From: Paramoeba atlantica
Lineage: Eukaryota; Discosea
NCBI GenBank assembly: GCA_977017575.1
Contig: CDRNVI010000148.1
Span: 62,001 to 126,000 of the forward strand
DNA length: 64,000 nt
Reading direction: 5' to 3'
The notes below the pieces were generated by a model. It did not search any database. It had not been told where the DNA came from and worked only from the letters and a program-made list of their open reading frames with translations. The position numbers and the translations under genes are program-made. Every line of letters starts with the position of its first letter. Position 1 is the first letter of the stretch. Positions 11,106-23,500 of the stretch are shown piece after piece.

Positions 11106-13204
11106 ATGGAAAGAACAAAAGAAAATGAGGAGAATCTTGTTGAGTTCTGTTGTGGCATTTGTTTCGAAGTCATGTCCTGGTCCAAAGTCCCAAGAATGCT
11201 TCCTTGTGGACATTCCTTCTGTTCTTCTTGTTTAAAGAAAATAACAAATCTGGGAAATACAAAGAAAGAGAAAGAAAGAGAAGAACTGAAACAAGAATCT
11301 TCTCCTTTGTTCCAAGAAGAAGAAAAGAAAACTTCCAAAAGTTGTTCTTGTCCCTTTTGTCGAGAGGAGTTTGATTGTGATTTGGTTGAAAATTTGAAGG
11401 TGAATTACACTCTCTCGATCACAGCCGATCTCCTCAGCTCTTCACCATCTCCTTTTTCTCTTGGTATAATTATTTTCTTTTCTTTTCTCTTTCTTTTTCC
11501 TTTTTCAAAAGAAATGATAAATTCATTTTTTTCTTTTTTCATAAAAACAGAAGAAATGAAATGTGTGAATTATGAGACTTGTGGTCAAAGGACCCAAATG
11601 TACTGCCCCAAATGCGAACTCTTTATCTGTGAATTGTGTGATCCTTTTCATACTTCTACAATATTTACTCAAAACCACTCTCGAATAAGACAACAACAAC
11701 AACAACAACAACAACAACCTCTCGAATGGAATGATGGGCGATTCTCCAAGTCGAAAAGATGTTCGGAACATCCCTCTGAAGTTGCAAACGCTTATTGTTT
11801 TGAATGTCGTATTTTTGTTTGCATTTGTTGTGTGTTGAATGGACCTCATGAGAACCACCGAGAGAATGTGAGTCCGTTTGAAGAATGTGTTCGAAAGAAG
11901 AGACAACAAGTACTCAAGATTGGGGGTGTTCTCAAGCAACAAATGAAAGAAGTTGAAAAAAAGAAAAGAGTGATTGAAGAAGAAGTTCAAGATTTAGAAG
12001 AAGAACAAAAAAAATTGGAAGATGAAATGCAACTATTGAAAGAGAAATTGGTTCAGAAACAGCAGAAAAGGAAAGAGGTAAATTTCGATTTAGATGAGAT
12101 ACGAATGAAACAGGATACAATCGATCGATTATCCAGAACACCAAAAGGTTTTTTAATTCTTGATGAAGATGTTTATTCAACAATTGTAGAAGCTGCAACA
12201 AATCTGGTTGGAGAACAACAAACAAGAAAACAGAAATTGGTTCTTGTCTGGAATGATCCTTCGCGAACTCCCCTCAGAATCTCTGTGAATGTCCCACGAG
12301 ATGGAAACATCTTCGATCTTAAAGAAGCAATTAGTAAGGTCTTTCTTTTTCTTTTTTTCTTTTTTTGTTTTCTACAAATCAATAATTGGTTTCTTTCAGT
12401 TAATTGGGATTCCACCAGAACCTATTCATGTGGCTGAAGTGTACCAATCGAAATTCTTCAAAGAATTTATAAACGAAGATCATTTATCAGAAATACGCCC
12501 TAATGACTTTATCTATGCATTTGAACTCACAAACAACTTCGGGGACCTATCTTTTTCTTCAAAGGTTTTTGTAATTTTCTTTTCTTTTTCTCAAAAGAAC
12601 AAATCACTCTTGATTTCTATCTAAATTTATTGTTCAAAGAAAATCGATAATGGCAACGTTTTGCATCTTCGAGTGATCCAAAGGAGGACGGACAATTATG
12701 AATTGTTTTCAATTCCAACAATCTGTTCTGTTTCTGAAACAACTACTTACAAGCAACTGTACAAGAAAGTATGTTCTTTTTTTTCTTTATTTTTCTTGAA
12801 TTGAAAAATTGATCATTTTGAATTTGGTCTTGCTCACACATTAGATGGTCCATACAATTCAAAGGCGTCTTTTGAAGAATTCAAACGAGATTAAGCCATT
12901 CTTTTCCAAGGTTCCTTTTGATTTTTATTTAATACCTCTTGTTTGTTATTGTAACCACTCACTCACTCCTCAACAGAGAGACCCCATAGATTACTCAAAC
13001 CCACTCTTCCAAATGGTGGTGACGAACAAACTTGGTTACCAAACCTTCGAAATCTTGTCAGATTTAGGAGATCGGCCCGTCTTTTCATCTCAAAAAGAGA
13101 AAAACATTTACATTGTGTTGAGATGGGAAATGGACACTCTTTCTTGTGTTTATGACGGAAAACACAATGACCCCAGAGAAATCCATGAGAGTTTTTGGGA
13201 GTGA
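11106..13204 (+). CDS. RING/B-box/coiled-coil protein with USP4/11/15-like C-terminus (copy A)
   Basis: Likely a cytosolic E3 ubiquitin ligase of TRIM-like design. Six exons read in frame: 11106-11463, 11551-12338, 12400-12564, 12640-12768, 12845-12910, 12977-13204. RING finger at residues ~14-95 (CGICFEVM, LPCGHSFCSSCL, CPFCREEF); two B-box-like zinc modules (CGQRTQMYCPKCELFICELC; CSEHPSEVANAYCFEC then CVLNGPHENHRE); a long coiled coil rich in E/K/Q. The rest resembles, from memory of the family, the ubiquitin-like insert of USP4/11/15: VPRDGNIFDLKEAISKLIGIPPE, FFKEFI, DFIYAFEL, then an RxxD..LFSIPTICSV...TTYKQLY segment, ending RWE....VYDGKHNDPREIHES. No Cys or His catalytic box is present. 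An internal CAA run (11692-11717) encodes nine Gln. It is near-identical to the next gene. Confidence 0.85.
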
Positions 13205-13246
13205 AAGAATCTTTTTATTCAGAAGAAAACCGTTTTCTCTCCTCTT

Positions 13247-13276
13247 CACTATCCTCCAAGAGTAAGGTAATAAAAT
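13247..13276 (-). pseudogene. Relic of the 3' end of the secreted-protein gene after RING copy A
   Basis: The ~30 bases after copy A (CCTCCAAGAGTAAGGTAATAAA and flank) match, on the minus strand, the last codons (..YYLTLGG-stop) of the secreted-protein gene that follows copy B. Copy A is thus followed by a stub of that gene, marking the edge of the duplicated unit. Confidence 0.65.
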
Positions 13277-13542
13277 TTCTCTTGAACAAGATAGATTCTT
13301 TTCTGATCTGTTCCCTTTTGATGCAATCTCTTGGTTCTTTTGAAAGAACAGAATTCTCTCAACCTTTTCTGAAATTCCTCGAATAACAGAAAACTGCGAG
13401 ACAACGCTGAATTTTTCCTGTTCCGTCGAGAGAGAAGGAAAAGAGGAAGAAGAGAACTTTTTTGTTTTTGTGGTTCTTGTTTTTGGTTTTTGTTTTTGTT
13501 TTATTTTTTTTGTTATTTGGTGTTTCTTTTTTTGTTTTACTT

Positions 13543-15582
13543 ATGGAAAGAACAAAAGAAAATGAGGAGAGTCTTGTTGAGTTCTGTTGTGGCATTTGTT
13601 TCGAAGTCATGTCCTGGTCCAAAGTCCCAAGAATGCTTCCTTGTGGACATTCCTTCTGTTCTTCTTGTTTAAAGAAAATAACAAATCTGGGAAATACAAA
13701 GAAAGAGAAAGAAAAAGAAGAAAAGAAAACATCCAAAATTTGTTCTTGTCCTTATTGTCGAGAGGAGTTTGATTGTGACTTTGATTGTGAAAATTTGAAG
13801 GTGAATTCCACTCTCTCGATCACAGCCGATCTCCTCAGCTCTTCGCCATCTCCTTTTTCTCTTGGTATCATTCTTTTCTTTTCTTTTTCTTTTTCCTTTT
13901 TCCTTTTTCAAAAGAAATGATAAATTCATTTTTTTCTTTTTTCATAAAAAACAGAAGAAATGAAATGTGCGAATTATGAGACTTGTGGTCAAAGGACCCA
14001 AATGTACTGCCCCAAATGCGAACTCTTTATCTGTGAATTGTGTGATCCTTTTCATACTTCTACAATATTTACTCAAAACCACTCTCGAATAAGACAACCT
14101 CTCGAATGGAATGGTGGGCGATTCTCCAAGTCGAAAAGATGTTCGGAACATCCCTCTGAAGTTGCAAACGCTTATTGTTTTGAATGTCGTATTTTTGTTT
14201 GTATTTGTTGTGTGTTGAATGGACCTCATGAGAACCACCGAGAGAATGTGAGTCCGTTTGAAGAATGTGTTCAAAAGAAGAGACAACAAGTGCTCAAGAT
14301 TGGGGGTGTTCTCAAGCAACAAACGAAAGAAGTTGAAAAAAAGAAAAGAGTGATTGAAGAAGAAGTTCAAGATTTAGAAGAAGAACAAAAAAAATTGGAA
14401 GATGAAATGCAACTATTGAAAGAGAAATTGGTTCAGAAACAGCAGAAAAGGAAAGAGGTGAATTTCGATTTAGATGAGATACGAATGAAACAGGATACAA
14501 TCGATCGATTATCCAGAACACCAAAGGGTTTTTTAATTCTTGATGAAGATGTTTATTCAACAATTGTAGAAGCTGCAACAAATTTGGTTGGAGAACAGCA
14601 AACAAGAAAACAGAAATTGGTTCTTGTCTGGAATAACCCTTCGCGAACTCCCCTCAGAATCTCTGTGAATGTCCCACGAGATGGAAACATCTTCGATCTT
14701 AAAGAAGCAATTAGTAAGGTCTTTTTTTTCTTTTTTTGTTTTTTTGTTTCTACAAATCAATAATTGGTTTCTTTCAGTTAATTGGGATTCCACCAGAACC
14801 TATTCATGTGGCTGAAGTGTACCAATCGAAATTCTTCAAAGAATTTATAAACGAAGATCATTTATCAAAAATACGCCCTAATGACTTTATCTATGCATTT
14901 GAACTCACAAACAACTTCGGTGACCCATCTTTTTCTTCAAAGGTTTTTGTAATTTTCTTTTCTTTTTCTCAAAAGAACAAACCACTCTTGATTTTGATCT
15001 AAATTTATTGTTCAAAGAAAATCGATAATGGCAACGTTTTGCATCTTCGAGTGACCCAAATGAAAATGGGCCCTTTGAAATTGTTTTCAATTCCAACAAT
15101 CTGTTCTGTTTCTGAAACAACTACTTACAAGCAACTGTACAAGAAAGTATGTTCTTTTTTTTTTATTTTTTTCTTGAATTGAAAAATTGATCATTTTGAA
15201 TTTGGTCTTGCTCACACATTAGATGGTCCATACAATTCAAAGGCGTCTTTTGAAGAATTCAAACGAGATTAAACCATTCTTTTCCAAGGTTTCTTTTTAT
15301 TTTGATTTAATACCTCTTGTTTGTTATTGTAACCACTCACTCACTCCTCGACAGAGAGACCCCATAGATTACTCAAACCCACTCTTCCAAATGGTGGTGA
15401 CGAACAAACTTGGTTACCAAACCTTCGAAAGCTTGTCAGATTTAGGAGATCGGCCCGTCTTTTCATCTCAAAAAGAGAAAAACATTTACATTGTGTTGAG
15501 ATGGGAAATGGACTCTCTTTCTCGTGTTTATGACGGAGAACACAATGACCCCAGAGAAATCCATGAGAGTTATTGGGAGTGA
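13543..15582 (+). CDS. RING/B-box/coiled-coil protein with USP4/11/15-like C-terminus (copy B)
   Basis: Tandem duplicate of the preceding gene with the same six-exon structure and the same intron positions, including nearly identical introns. RING (CGICFEVM, LPCGHSFCSSCL, CSCPYCREEF), B-box-like modules, coiled coil and USP-like tail are all present. Differences seen: the RING linker is shorter (a block containing LKQESSPLFQE is absent), the poly-Gln run is absent, DCDFDCENL replaces DCDLVENL, and one patch in exon 4 differs (VTQMKMGPLKLF versus VIQRRTDNYELF). Otherwise only scattered substitutions, all frame-preserving, so both copies appear functional. The CDS stops 43 bp from the oppositely oriented secreted-protein gene, so the two are tail-to-tail. 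Confidence 0.85.
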
Positions 15583-15625
15583 AAGAATCTTTTTATTCAG
15601 AAGAAAACCGTTTTCTCTCCCTTCA

Positions 15626-16840
15626 CTATCCTCCGAGAGTAAGGTAATAAAGTCTCACTGAAACACTTGCAATATCAATACGACTCCCACCGGGACAACC
15701 TTCACAAATATTCGTTACATAAATATAATTGGTCCCTCCCCCGTAAACATACCCAGGCCACCCATTTTGATACAAAGTCGATTGTGAGAAAAGCCAAGAA
15801 CCATCACAACCTTTGGTTGTACAATAATCTGGATCTTGAGGAGGAGACAACATTTGTGGGTAAATTGTTTGATTAATTGCTGGTGGGAAAGAAAGAAAAT
15901 TTGTCAATTTAAAATAGAACAACAAAAAGGAAAAAAAGAAAAAGAAGGAAAAAAATACGTGAAATTCTTCCCATGTACACTGACATACTCGCATTTTGAG
16001 AGCAAGTTCCATCACCAAAAAACCTTCCAAAAAACTCAAATTCAGCTGTCACAAGTCCTGATTGACTTGGTAAAGGATCACGAAAATAGTATCTCATTGT
16101 TGTTCCAACAGACATTGTTCGAACAGATCGCGCTCCACATTGTCCCGGAGTTCGAGTGGCAGATGTTCCACCAGTATAGTAGGTAGCATTCATTGCAACT
16201 GATGAAAATCCATAGACATTTGGGGAATAATAAACTGTTAATTGTGCTGAGTTGAGACAAGAAACGTCATAAAAACTGGTCACTGAAAAATTGTTTTCTC
16301 CTCCAAGATTCATTCCTGGAAATCCATTTTGTGCTACAGTTGCCAACGTAATCGATCCATCACAAGTATTACACTCACATCGAACAGGACTTTCTTGAGC
16401 AGACAGAATGTTAATCGCATATCCATTCACATACGCACCAAGATCAGTTAGATCTTCTCCCTCACAACCATAAGAACCAAGGAGAGTTACCACCATTTTG
16501 GTGACCATGGAACCAACAGGGGTTCGGTCGGTGAAAGTAAAGTTTCCATCGTGCCAATTTGGTCGATTCGAACACTGAGAAAAAGAAAAGAAAGTGAGTT
16601 GAATGTTCTTGTGGAAACAAACAAACGAAAAAGAACCGCATATTCTCCAGGATCACCACATTGAGTGCAGATCGCGGGATTTCCGGTCCAGCTGAACGAT
16701 GTTGTGTAAGAATCTGCAGGTGGTGGTGGTGGTGGTGGAGGTGGAGGTGGAGGTGGTGGTGAAGGTGCAGGTGAAGGTGCTAAACCACCATGGACGATGA
16801 CCAAAAAAAGAGAGAGAAGAAGGAAAGAGGGAGAAAACAT
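15626..16840 (-). CDS. Secreted protein, Pro-rich linker plus conserved Cys-rich ectodomain (paralogue 1)
   Basis: Three exons: 16637-16840, 15959-16574, 15626-15879. It begins with a clear signal peptide (MFSPSFLLLSLFLVIVHG) followed by a poly-Pro hinge and then a ~310-residue domain: YTTSFSWTGNP, CTQCGDPGEYA, then after the first intron CSNRPNWHDGNFTFTD, VTKMVVTLLGSYGC, EFEFFGRFFGDGTC and the tail DPDYCTTKGCDG...WPGYVYGG...ICEGCPGGSRIDIASVSV. The spaced Cys residues and signal peptide point to an extracellular, disulphide-bonded protein. I do not recognise the domain; its beta-rich, Gly/Thr/Ser-rich look suggests a lectin-like or adhesive fold (inference). A paralogue lies directly upstream on the same strand and another, inverted, beyond it. 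Confidence 0.85.
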
Positions 16841-17261
16841 TTTCAGAAAAATGGTTTTGTTTTTCTTTGACGTTGAGGAACAAAATAGAAAAAAACACCG
16901 CCCACTCCTTTTCATTTTCTGAGAATTGCTTTTTTGTTCGTCATAGATACATCCAAATCACTACCTAGACGTTTTTGATTGTTTGAGTTATTCAGTTTTG
17001 ATACTTTTTCAAAATCAAAAAAATCCCACTCCAAAAAAGAAATGAATGTTTTTGTTCAATGAAAAAGGAATTTTTTGGCTTTTTCCTTTCGAAATTCAGC
17101 GATTGTTTTCTAAAAACTCGAATCGAACCAAAGTTGCTTTTTCCTTGCGAATTCTTTTTCATTCATACAAGATTTCTTGGAAAAACTCATTTTCACTTTC
17201 TGCACCAGAACCACCAATATGGATTCAAATTGTCATTTAATTTATTGCATTCTTTGAGTCC
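16841..17261. other. Intergenic region between secreted paralogues 1 and 2
   Basis: About 420 bp forming the 5' flank of paralogue 1 and the 3' flank of paralogue 2. No gene or RNA is supported here. The 18,480-18,740 flank of paralogue 2 shares short similar stretches (for example AAAAAGGAATTTTTT), so the upstream flank seems to have been duplicated too. Confidence 0.45.
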
Positions 17262-18449
17262 TTATCCTCCAAGAGTAAGGTAATAAAGTCTCACTCGGAC
17301 ACTCGCAATATCAATACGACTCCCACTGGGACAACCTTCACAAATATTCGTTACATAAATATAATTGGTCCCCCCACCATAAACATACCCAGGCCACCCA
17401 TTTTGATACAAAGTCGATTGTGAGAAAAGCCAAGAACCATCACAACCTTTGGTTGTACAATAATCTGGATCTTGAGGAGGAGACAACATTTGTGGGTAAA
17501 TTGTTTGATTCATTGCTGGGAAAGAAATTTGTCAGTTTAGAGGAACAACAAACAACAAAAAGGGAAAAAGAAGAAAAAAAAAATACGTGAAATTCTTCCC
17601 ATGTACACTGACATACTCGCATGATCAGAACAAGTTCCATCACCAAAATACCTTCCAAAAAACTCAAATTCAGCTGTTACAAGTCCTGATTGACTTGGTA
17701 AAGGATCACGAAAAGAAAATCTCATTGTTGTTCCAACCAACATTGTTCGAACAGTTCTTTCTCCACATTGCCCCGGAGTTCGAGTGCTTGTTGTTCCACC
17801 AGTATAGAAAGTAGCATTCACTGTAACTCCTGAAAATCCATTAACATTTGGGGAATAATAAACTGTTAATTGTGCTGAGTTGAGACAAGAAACGTCATAA
17901 AAACTAGTCACTGAAAAATTGTTTTCTCCTCCAAGATTCATTCCTGGAAATCCATTTTGTGCTTCAGTCGCTAACGTAATCGATCCATCACAACTATTAC
18001 ACTCACATCGAACAGGACTTTCTTGAGCAGACAGAATGTTGATCGCATATCCATTCACATACGCACCAAGGTCATTGAGATCTGCTCCATCACAACCATA
18101 AGAACCAAGGAGAGTTACCACCATTTTGGTGACCATGGAACCAACAGGAGTTTCGTCAGTGAAAGTAAAGTTTCCATCATGCCAGTTTGCTCGATTTGAA
18201 CACTAAGAAAAAGGAAGTGAGTCAAAAATTCTTGTGGACTTCAATCAACCAAAAACGAAAAAGAACCGCATATTCTCCAGGATCACCGCATTGAGTGCAG
18301 ATCGCGGGATTTCCGGTCCAGCCGAACGATGTTGTGTAAGAATCTCCAGGTGGTGGTGGTGGTGGTGGTGGTGGTGATGGTGGTAAAGGAAGACCACCAT
18401 GGACGATGACCAAAAAGAGAGAGAGAAGAAGGAAAGAGGGAGAAAACAT
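17262..18449 (-). CDS. Secreted protein, Pro-rich linker plus conserved Cys-rich ectodomain (paralogue 2)
   Basis: Exons 18267-18449, 17587-18202 and 17262-17515, with the same intron positions as paralogue 1. Signal peptide MFSPSFLLLSLFLVIVHG, a shorter poly-Pro hinge (from GGT repeats in the plus strand at about 18352-18374), then the same domain with CTQCGDPGEYA, NWHDGNFTFTD, LLGSYGCDGADL, FFGRYFGDGTC and CEGCPSGSRIDIASV. Most changes from paralogue 1 are conservative. Product probably secreted; function unknown. It is divergent from paralogue 3, sharing a ~290 bp intergenic region that should hold both promoters. Confidence 0.85.
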
Positions 18450-18742
18450 TTTGTGAAACTTTTTGGGCGGAAAAAAAGGAAACAACGCTCTCGAAAAGGG
18501 AGCATCCAAATTAAGATAGAAACGTTTTTATAAAAAGAAACATTGTACTTCAGGCTTGATGAAATAATCAAAAAAGTCCCACTCCAAAAGGGCAAGGAAA
18601 CTTTCGGTTCAACGAAAAAGGAATTTTTTCTCTTTTTCTTTCTCAATTACTCGCACCAAAGGGCTTCCTTTTCGTTCTTTCTTGTCGTTTTTTCGACACG
18701 AAAAACAAACTCCCATTCTTTCTCTGCAGAGTTCTTTGAGGA

Positions 18743-20271
18743 ATGTTTTCACCCATTCTTGTTTGTTTCTCCCTCTTTTTGCTGACTGTCAATGGCCTTT
18801 TCTCTCCTGTGGTTGACGGGGCCATGAACACCCAAGCTTGCAACCCAGATGGACTCCGTAACAATTGTTCCGCGAATACACAGCAAGAATGCGAAAATCT
18901 TGGTTGTTGTTGGGATTTCACAATTCAACCGTATTGTTATCAACCAAACCAAATGGTTCCTTCACCGACACCTTCACCAACACCCCCACCAACACCTCCG
19001 CCAACACCTTCACCAACACTCCCACCAACACCTTCGCCAACACTCCCACCAACACCTCCACCAACACCTTCGCCAACACTCCCACCAACACCTCCACCAA
19101 CACCTTCACCAACACCTCCGCCAACACCCCCACCAACACCCGGAAATTCTTACACAACATCGTTCAGCTGGACCGGAAGTCCCAATATCTGTTCTCAATG
19201 TGGTGATCCTGGAGAATATGCGGTTCTTTTTCGTTTTTGGTTGATTGTTTCCACAAGAATTTTCGACTCACTTTTCTTTTTCAATTCACATTTTGGAACT
19301 CACTTTCAACCTCTTTCTTAGTGTTCGAATCGAGCAAACTGGCACGATGGAAACTTTACTTTCACCGACCGAACCCCTGTTGGTTCCATGGTCACCAAAA
19401 TGGTGGTAACTCTCCTTGGTTCTTATGGTTGTGAGGGATCTGAACCTCTAACTGACCTTGGTGCGTATGTGAATGGATATGCGATTAACATTCTGTCTGC
19501 TCAAGAGAGCCCAATTCGATGTGAGTGTAATACTTGTGATGGATCGATTACGTTGGTGACTGAAGCACAAAATGGATTTCCAGGAATGAATCTTGGAGGA
19601 GAAAACAATTTTTCAGTGACCAGTTTTTATGATGTTTCTTGTCTCAACTCAGCACAATTAACAGTCTCTTATTCTCCAAATGTTAATGGATTTTCAGGAG
19701 TTACAGTGGATGCTACTTTCTATACTGGTGGAACAACGGGCACTCGAACTCCAGGACAATGTGGAGAAAGAACTGTTCGAACGATGTTGGTTGGAACAAC
19801 AATGAGATTTTATTTTCGTGATCCTTTACCAAGTCAATCAGGACTTGTAACAGCTGAATTTGAGTTTTTTGGAAGGTATTTTGGTGATGGAATTTGCTCT
19901 CAAAATGCAAGTATGTCAGTGTACATGGGAAGAATTTCACGTATTTTTTTCCTTCTTTTCCTTTTTCCTTTTTGTTGTTCTGTTTTAAATTGACAAATTT
20001 TCTTTCTTCCCCACCACCAGCAATTAATCAAACAATTTACCCACAAATGTTGTCTCCTCCTCAAGATCCAGATTATTGTACAACCAAAGGTTGTGATGGT
20101 TCTTGGCTTTTCCCACAACCAACTTTGTTTCAAAATGGGTGGCCTGGGTATGTTTATGGAGGGACCAATTATATTTATGTAACGAATATTTGTGAAGGTT
20201 GTCCCAGTGGGAGTCGTATTGATATTGCGAGTGTTTCAGTGAGACTTTATTCCTTGCCTCTTCCTTCTTGA
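18743..20271 (+). CDS. Secreted protein with trefoil domain, Thr/Pro repeat linker and the same ectodomain (paralogue 3)
   Basis: Exons 18743-19222, 19322-19940, 20021-20271; each join was frame-checked. Signal peptide MFSPILVCFSLFLLTVNG. Residues ~30-72 form a P-type trefoil domain: CNPDGLRNNCSAN then QECENLGCCWDF and PYCYQP give the six-Cys pattern with the CC-W-F core. A TPxPTxPP repeat of about 60 residues follows, likely an O-glycosylated stalk, then the shared ectodomain (CSQCGDPGEYA, NWHDGNFTFTD, LLGSYGC, FFGRYFGDGIC, ICEGCPSGSRIDIAS). The C-terminus diverges (YSLPLPS instead of YYLTLGG). Trefoil domains are known from mucosal peptides and as add-ons in some glycosidases; carbohydrate binding here is inference. 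Confidence 0.87.
18958..19142 (+). repeat. Coding minisatellite (Thr/Pro/Ser repeats)
   Basis: Repeats of 12-18 bp reading CCAACACCTCC/TCACC encode the TPSPTPPP stalk of paralogue 3. Copy number is likely variable. Confidence 0.8.
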
Positions 20272-20516
20272 AATGAAACAATTTTCATGACAAAATTAGA
20301 CCCCTAAAATAAAAAAAAAATCTGGCCAATCGATCTTTTTTGTTTGGCAAGAGAGAAACAGAGAAAAGGAGGTTGACGAATTGGGAAAGGAATTTTCCGT
20401 TCTTCCCTTTCACCCAAAACTCTTTCTTCGAAAAAAGATCAATTTCCAAGAAAATTCGGTGGGTCCCTCCTCCTCCTCCTCCTCATTTTGAAGATTTTTT
20501 TTGGACAAAATATCAG

Positions 20517-23500
20517 ATGGCCAACGAAGAAGTCGACGTTGTGGTTGTTGGTGCAGGTTTTGGGGGAATTCATCATGTCTTTCGTGCGAGACAAGAAGGC
20601 CTCACTGTTGTTGCTCTCGAACGTTGGAGCGGTTTTGGGGGGTTTGTTTTTTTTTTCTTCTTTTTGATCGAGGCTCTGAGAATTGATCTTTTTTTTTTTG
20701 ACAATTTTTGATTGAAAATCTTTCTTTTCAAATCTAGAACCTGGCACAAACCAAACTATCCTGGAGCTCACTGTGATACAGACTGCAACGATTATTGTTT
20801 CTCTTTTGACGAACAACTCCAAGAAAGTTGGAAATGGCCAAATCGGTATGCGACTGGAGATGAATTAGAAGAATACATCTCCCACACCGCTGAGAAACAC
20901 AATCTGAGACAATACTTTCGATTTAACGAAGAGGTTGTAGGAGCGAAGTTTATTGAAGAGACAAATCGTTGGGAAGTCAAAACAAGAAAAGGGAGTCTCT
21001 ATTGCGGACAATTTCTTGTCCTTGCCATCGGTTGTCTTTCCATCCCTCTCATCCCTTCCTTTGCGAAAGAACACGCCGGGCCAATGGGTCGACCACTCTC
21101 AAACAAAAAGGAAGAAAGTGATCAAAAAATGCCTCTTGTTTTTCATTCTTCCCAATTTTCACAAGATGTACCCGTTGGTGGAAAGAAGGTTGTGATTGTG
21201 GGGACTGGGAGTACTGCGCAACAAGCCAGCCCTGAAATTGCCAAAGTGGCTTCCAAAGTCTCGGTTCTCCAACGGACACCGAATTACTCAATTCCAAATG
21301 GTCTTTTTTTTCTCATTTTTCAAGTAATATTTTTGAATATCATATTTTGGAATCATCTATTCGAATATTTTTTTCTTTATTTTTCACAATCATTTATTGA
21401 AATCATTTGACACAGGATATACAACGAATTACAAACAACCAAAGGACTGGAAAACATTTCGAAAAGAAGCAATCACAACCTCATTTGGTTTCAATGAAGG
21501 TGCCAACCCCTCCAACCCCAAAAAAGCAACTGAAATGACAAAAGAAGAATGTCTTGCTGAATTAGAAAGGAGATGGGCAATTGGTGGGTTTCAGTGGCTT
21601 GGCTGCTTTTCTGATTTGTTATTAAATCCTGAAACCAATATGATGGTTGCTGAATTTGTGAATAATAAGACTCGCCAACTTGTCAAAGATCCTGTGACTG
21701 CGGAACTTTTGTGTCCTGATTATCATTATGGGTGTAAGGTTCACAAAAAACTCTTTTTCTTTTTTCTGTTTTTAAAAATTTTAAAAACAATTTTTAATTA
21801 TGGTTTTTTTTAAAAATTTTATTTACCTCTTAGAGACCTTCCATGTCAATGAACACAGACTGGTGGGAACATTTTAATCGTGATCACGTTGAACTCGTTT
21901 GTGTGAAACAAGATCCAATCGAACAAATTGTCAAGGAAGGAGTTTTACTTGAATCTGGTCGAATTATTGAAGCAGATGTGATTGTTTTATGTACAGGTAA
22001 CCTTTCTATTTTCTTTCAACAACAACAAAAATATCTTCTTGATTTCTTTTTCAATACCAAAAAGAAAACACAACAAACACAGATTGCCTTTATGTTTAAA
22101 GAGTAACACATTTTTCTCTTTTCTCATCACAGGATATGATGCCATGACGGGCGCTTTCTTCCACATCAACCCAATCGGTCGAGATGGATTGGAACTCAAA
22201 AGTGCTTGGGAATCAGGTGCTCATTCATATTTAGGGATGGCGACTGTTGGGTTTCCAAATTTCTTTTGGATAGGTGGACCACAAACTGCGTCAAGTTTGG
22301 CAAGTTTTGTTCAAGTTAATATTTATTTGAGTGTTTTTTTTTTCTTGTTTTTTTTTTTTCCTTCTCTTAATCAGATTTTTTTTTTCTCCCATGATCCCAG
22401 GCCGCCGAAGTAGGGAGTGATTGGATCTTGAAAGCAATTCAACGAACAAAACAAATCGAAAAGAAGAAATATATTGAAGTGAAACCACAGGCACAATCAG
22501 GATGGTCTGGGATGACAGGAATCCTTGGGGGTTCAGTTCTTCTTGGTCGCCCTGAATGTGGGTCATGGTATTTAGGATTGAATATTCCAGGCAAAGCTCA
22601 AGCGTTCAATATCTTCCTGAGTTGGAATCAGTGGCATGCGAAAGCAAAAGCAGAAGAAGAGGGTGGATTCCAATCTTTTGTTTTTGGGGATGAGAAAACT
22701 GATCTGGATTCAGTGAAACTAAAACCAAGTTTACTTCATCCATCCGTTCAAAACTGGCTTGCTGGAATTGCGGAGCTCACCAAAGATCAACCTCCCCCAC
22801 CCATTACCCCAGAAGGACAGAGAGGAAGATTCTTAGGAATGGTTGCAACACTTGGCCAAGGAGGGAACGTTGGAAAGCCAACAGATTATCAAGTGAATGA
22901 AAATGTACCTGTTCGTGTTTATAACCCACCAATTAAAAAAAGAATGGAAGATGGACTTGTACCTTGTCTTGTTTGGTATCACGGCGGAGGGTTTGTGGTG
23001 GGCGACCACACAGTCACACATGCCGCTCTTGCAAGAGATTTTTGTTCTGATTTAGGTGTTGTGGTTGTTGTTGTTGGGTATCGACTTGCTCCTGAAAACC
23101 CTTTTCCTGCAGCTTACAATGATTCTGTTGCTGCGTATGAGTGGGTTGTGGAGAATTCTGAGCTCTTGAAGATTGATCCATCACGAATTGTTGTTTCTGG
23201 CGATAGTGCAGGTGGTAATTTGGCGTGTGGTGTTTGTTTGAATATGATAAAGAAAAGAAAAGACGGAAAAACGATCAACAAACCAGTCAGCGCAGGCTTA
23301 TTTTATCCGTATTTGACGGTGCACACTAATACCCTTCCTTCTCGTGAAAAATTTGCTGACACCCCAATGCTAAAGAAGGACAGCCTTCGATGGTTTGAAA
23401 ACCAATACCTTTTTGGAGGCAATTCTGCTCCGAGTGAAGAAGATCTGAAAGTAAAAGATGATCCTCGAGCTTCCCCATTGTTAGTAGATTCAACGGAACT

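Noticed and set aside
11106-13204. Calling the RING genes active ubiquitin-specific proteases
   Set aside because: Neither the Cys box nor the His box of USP enzymes is visible; only the insert/linker-like part remains.
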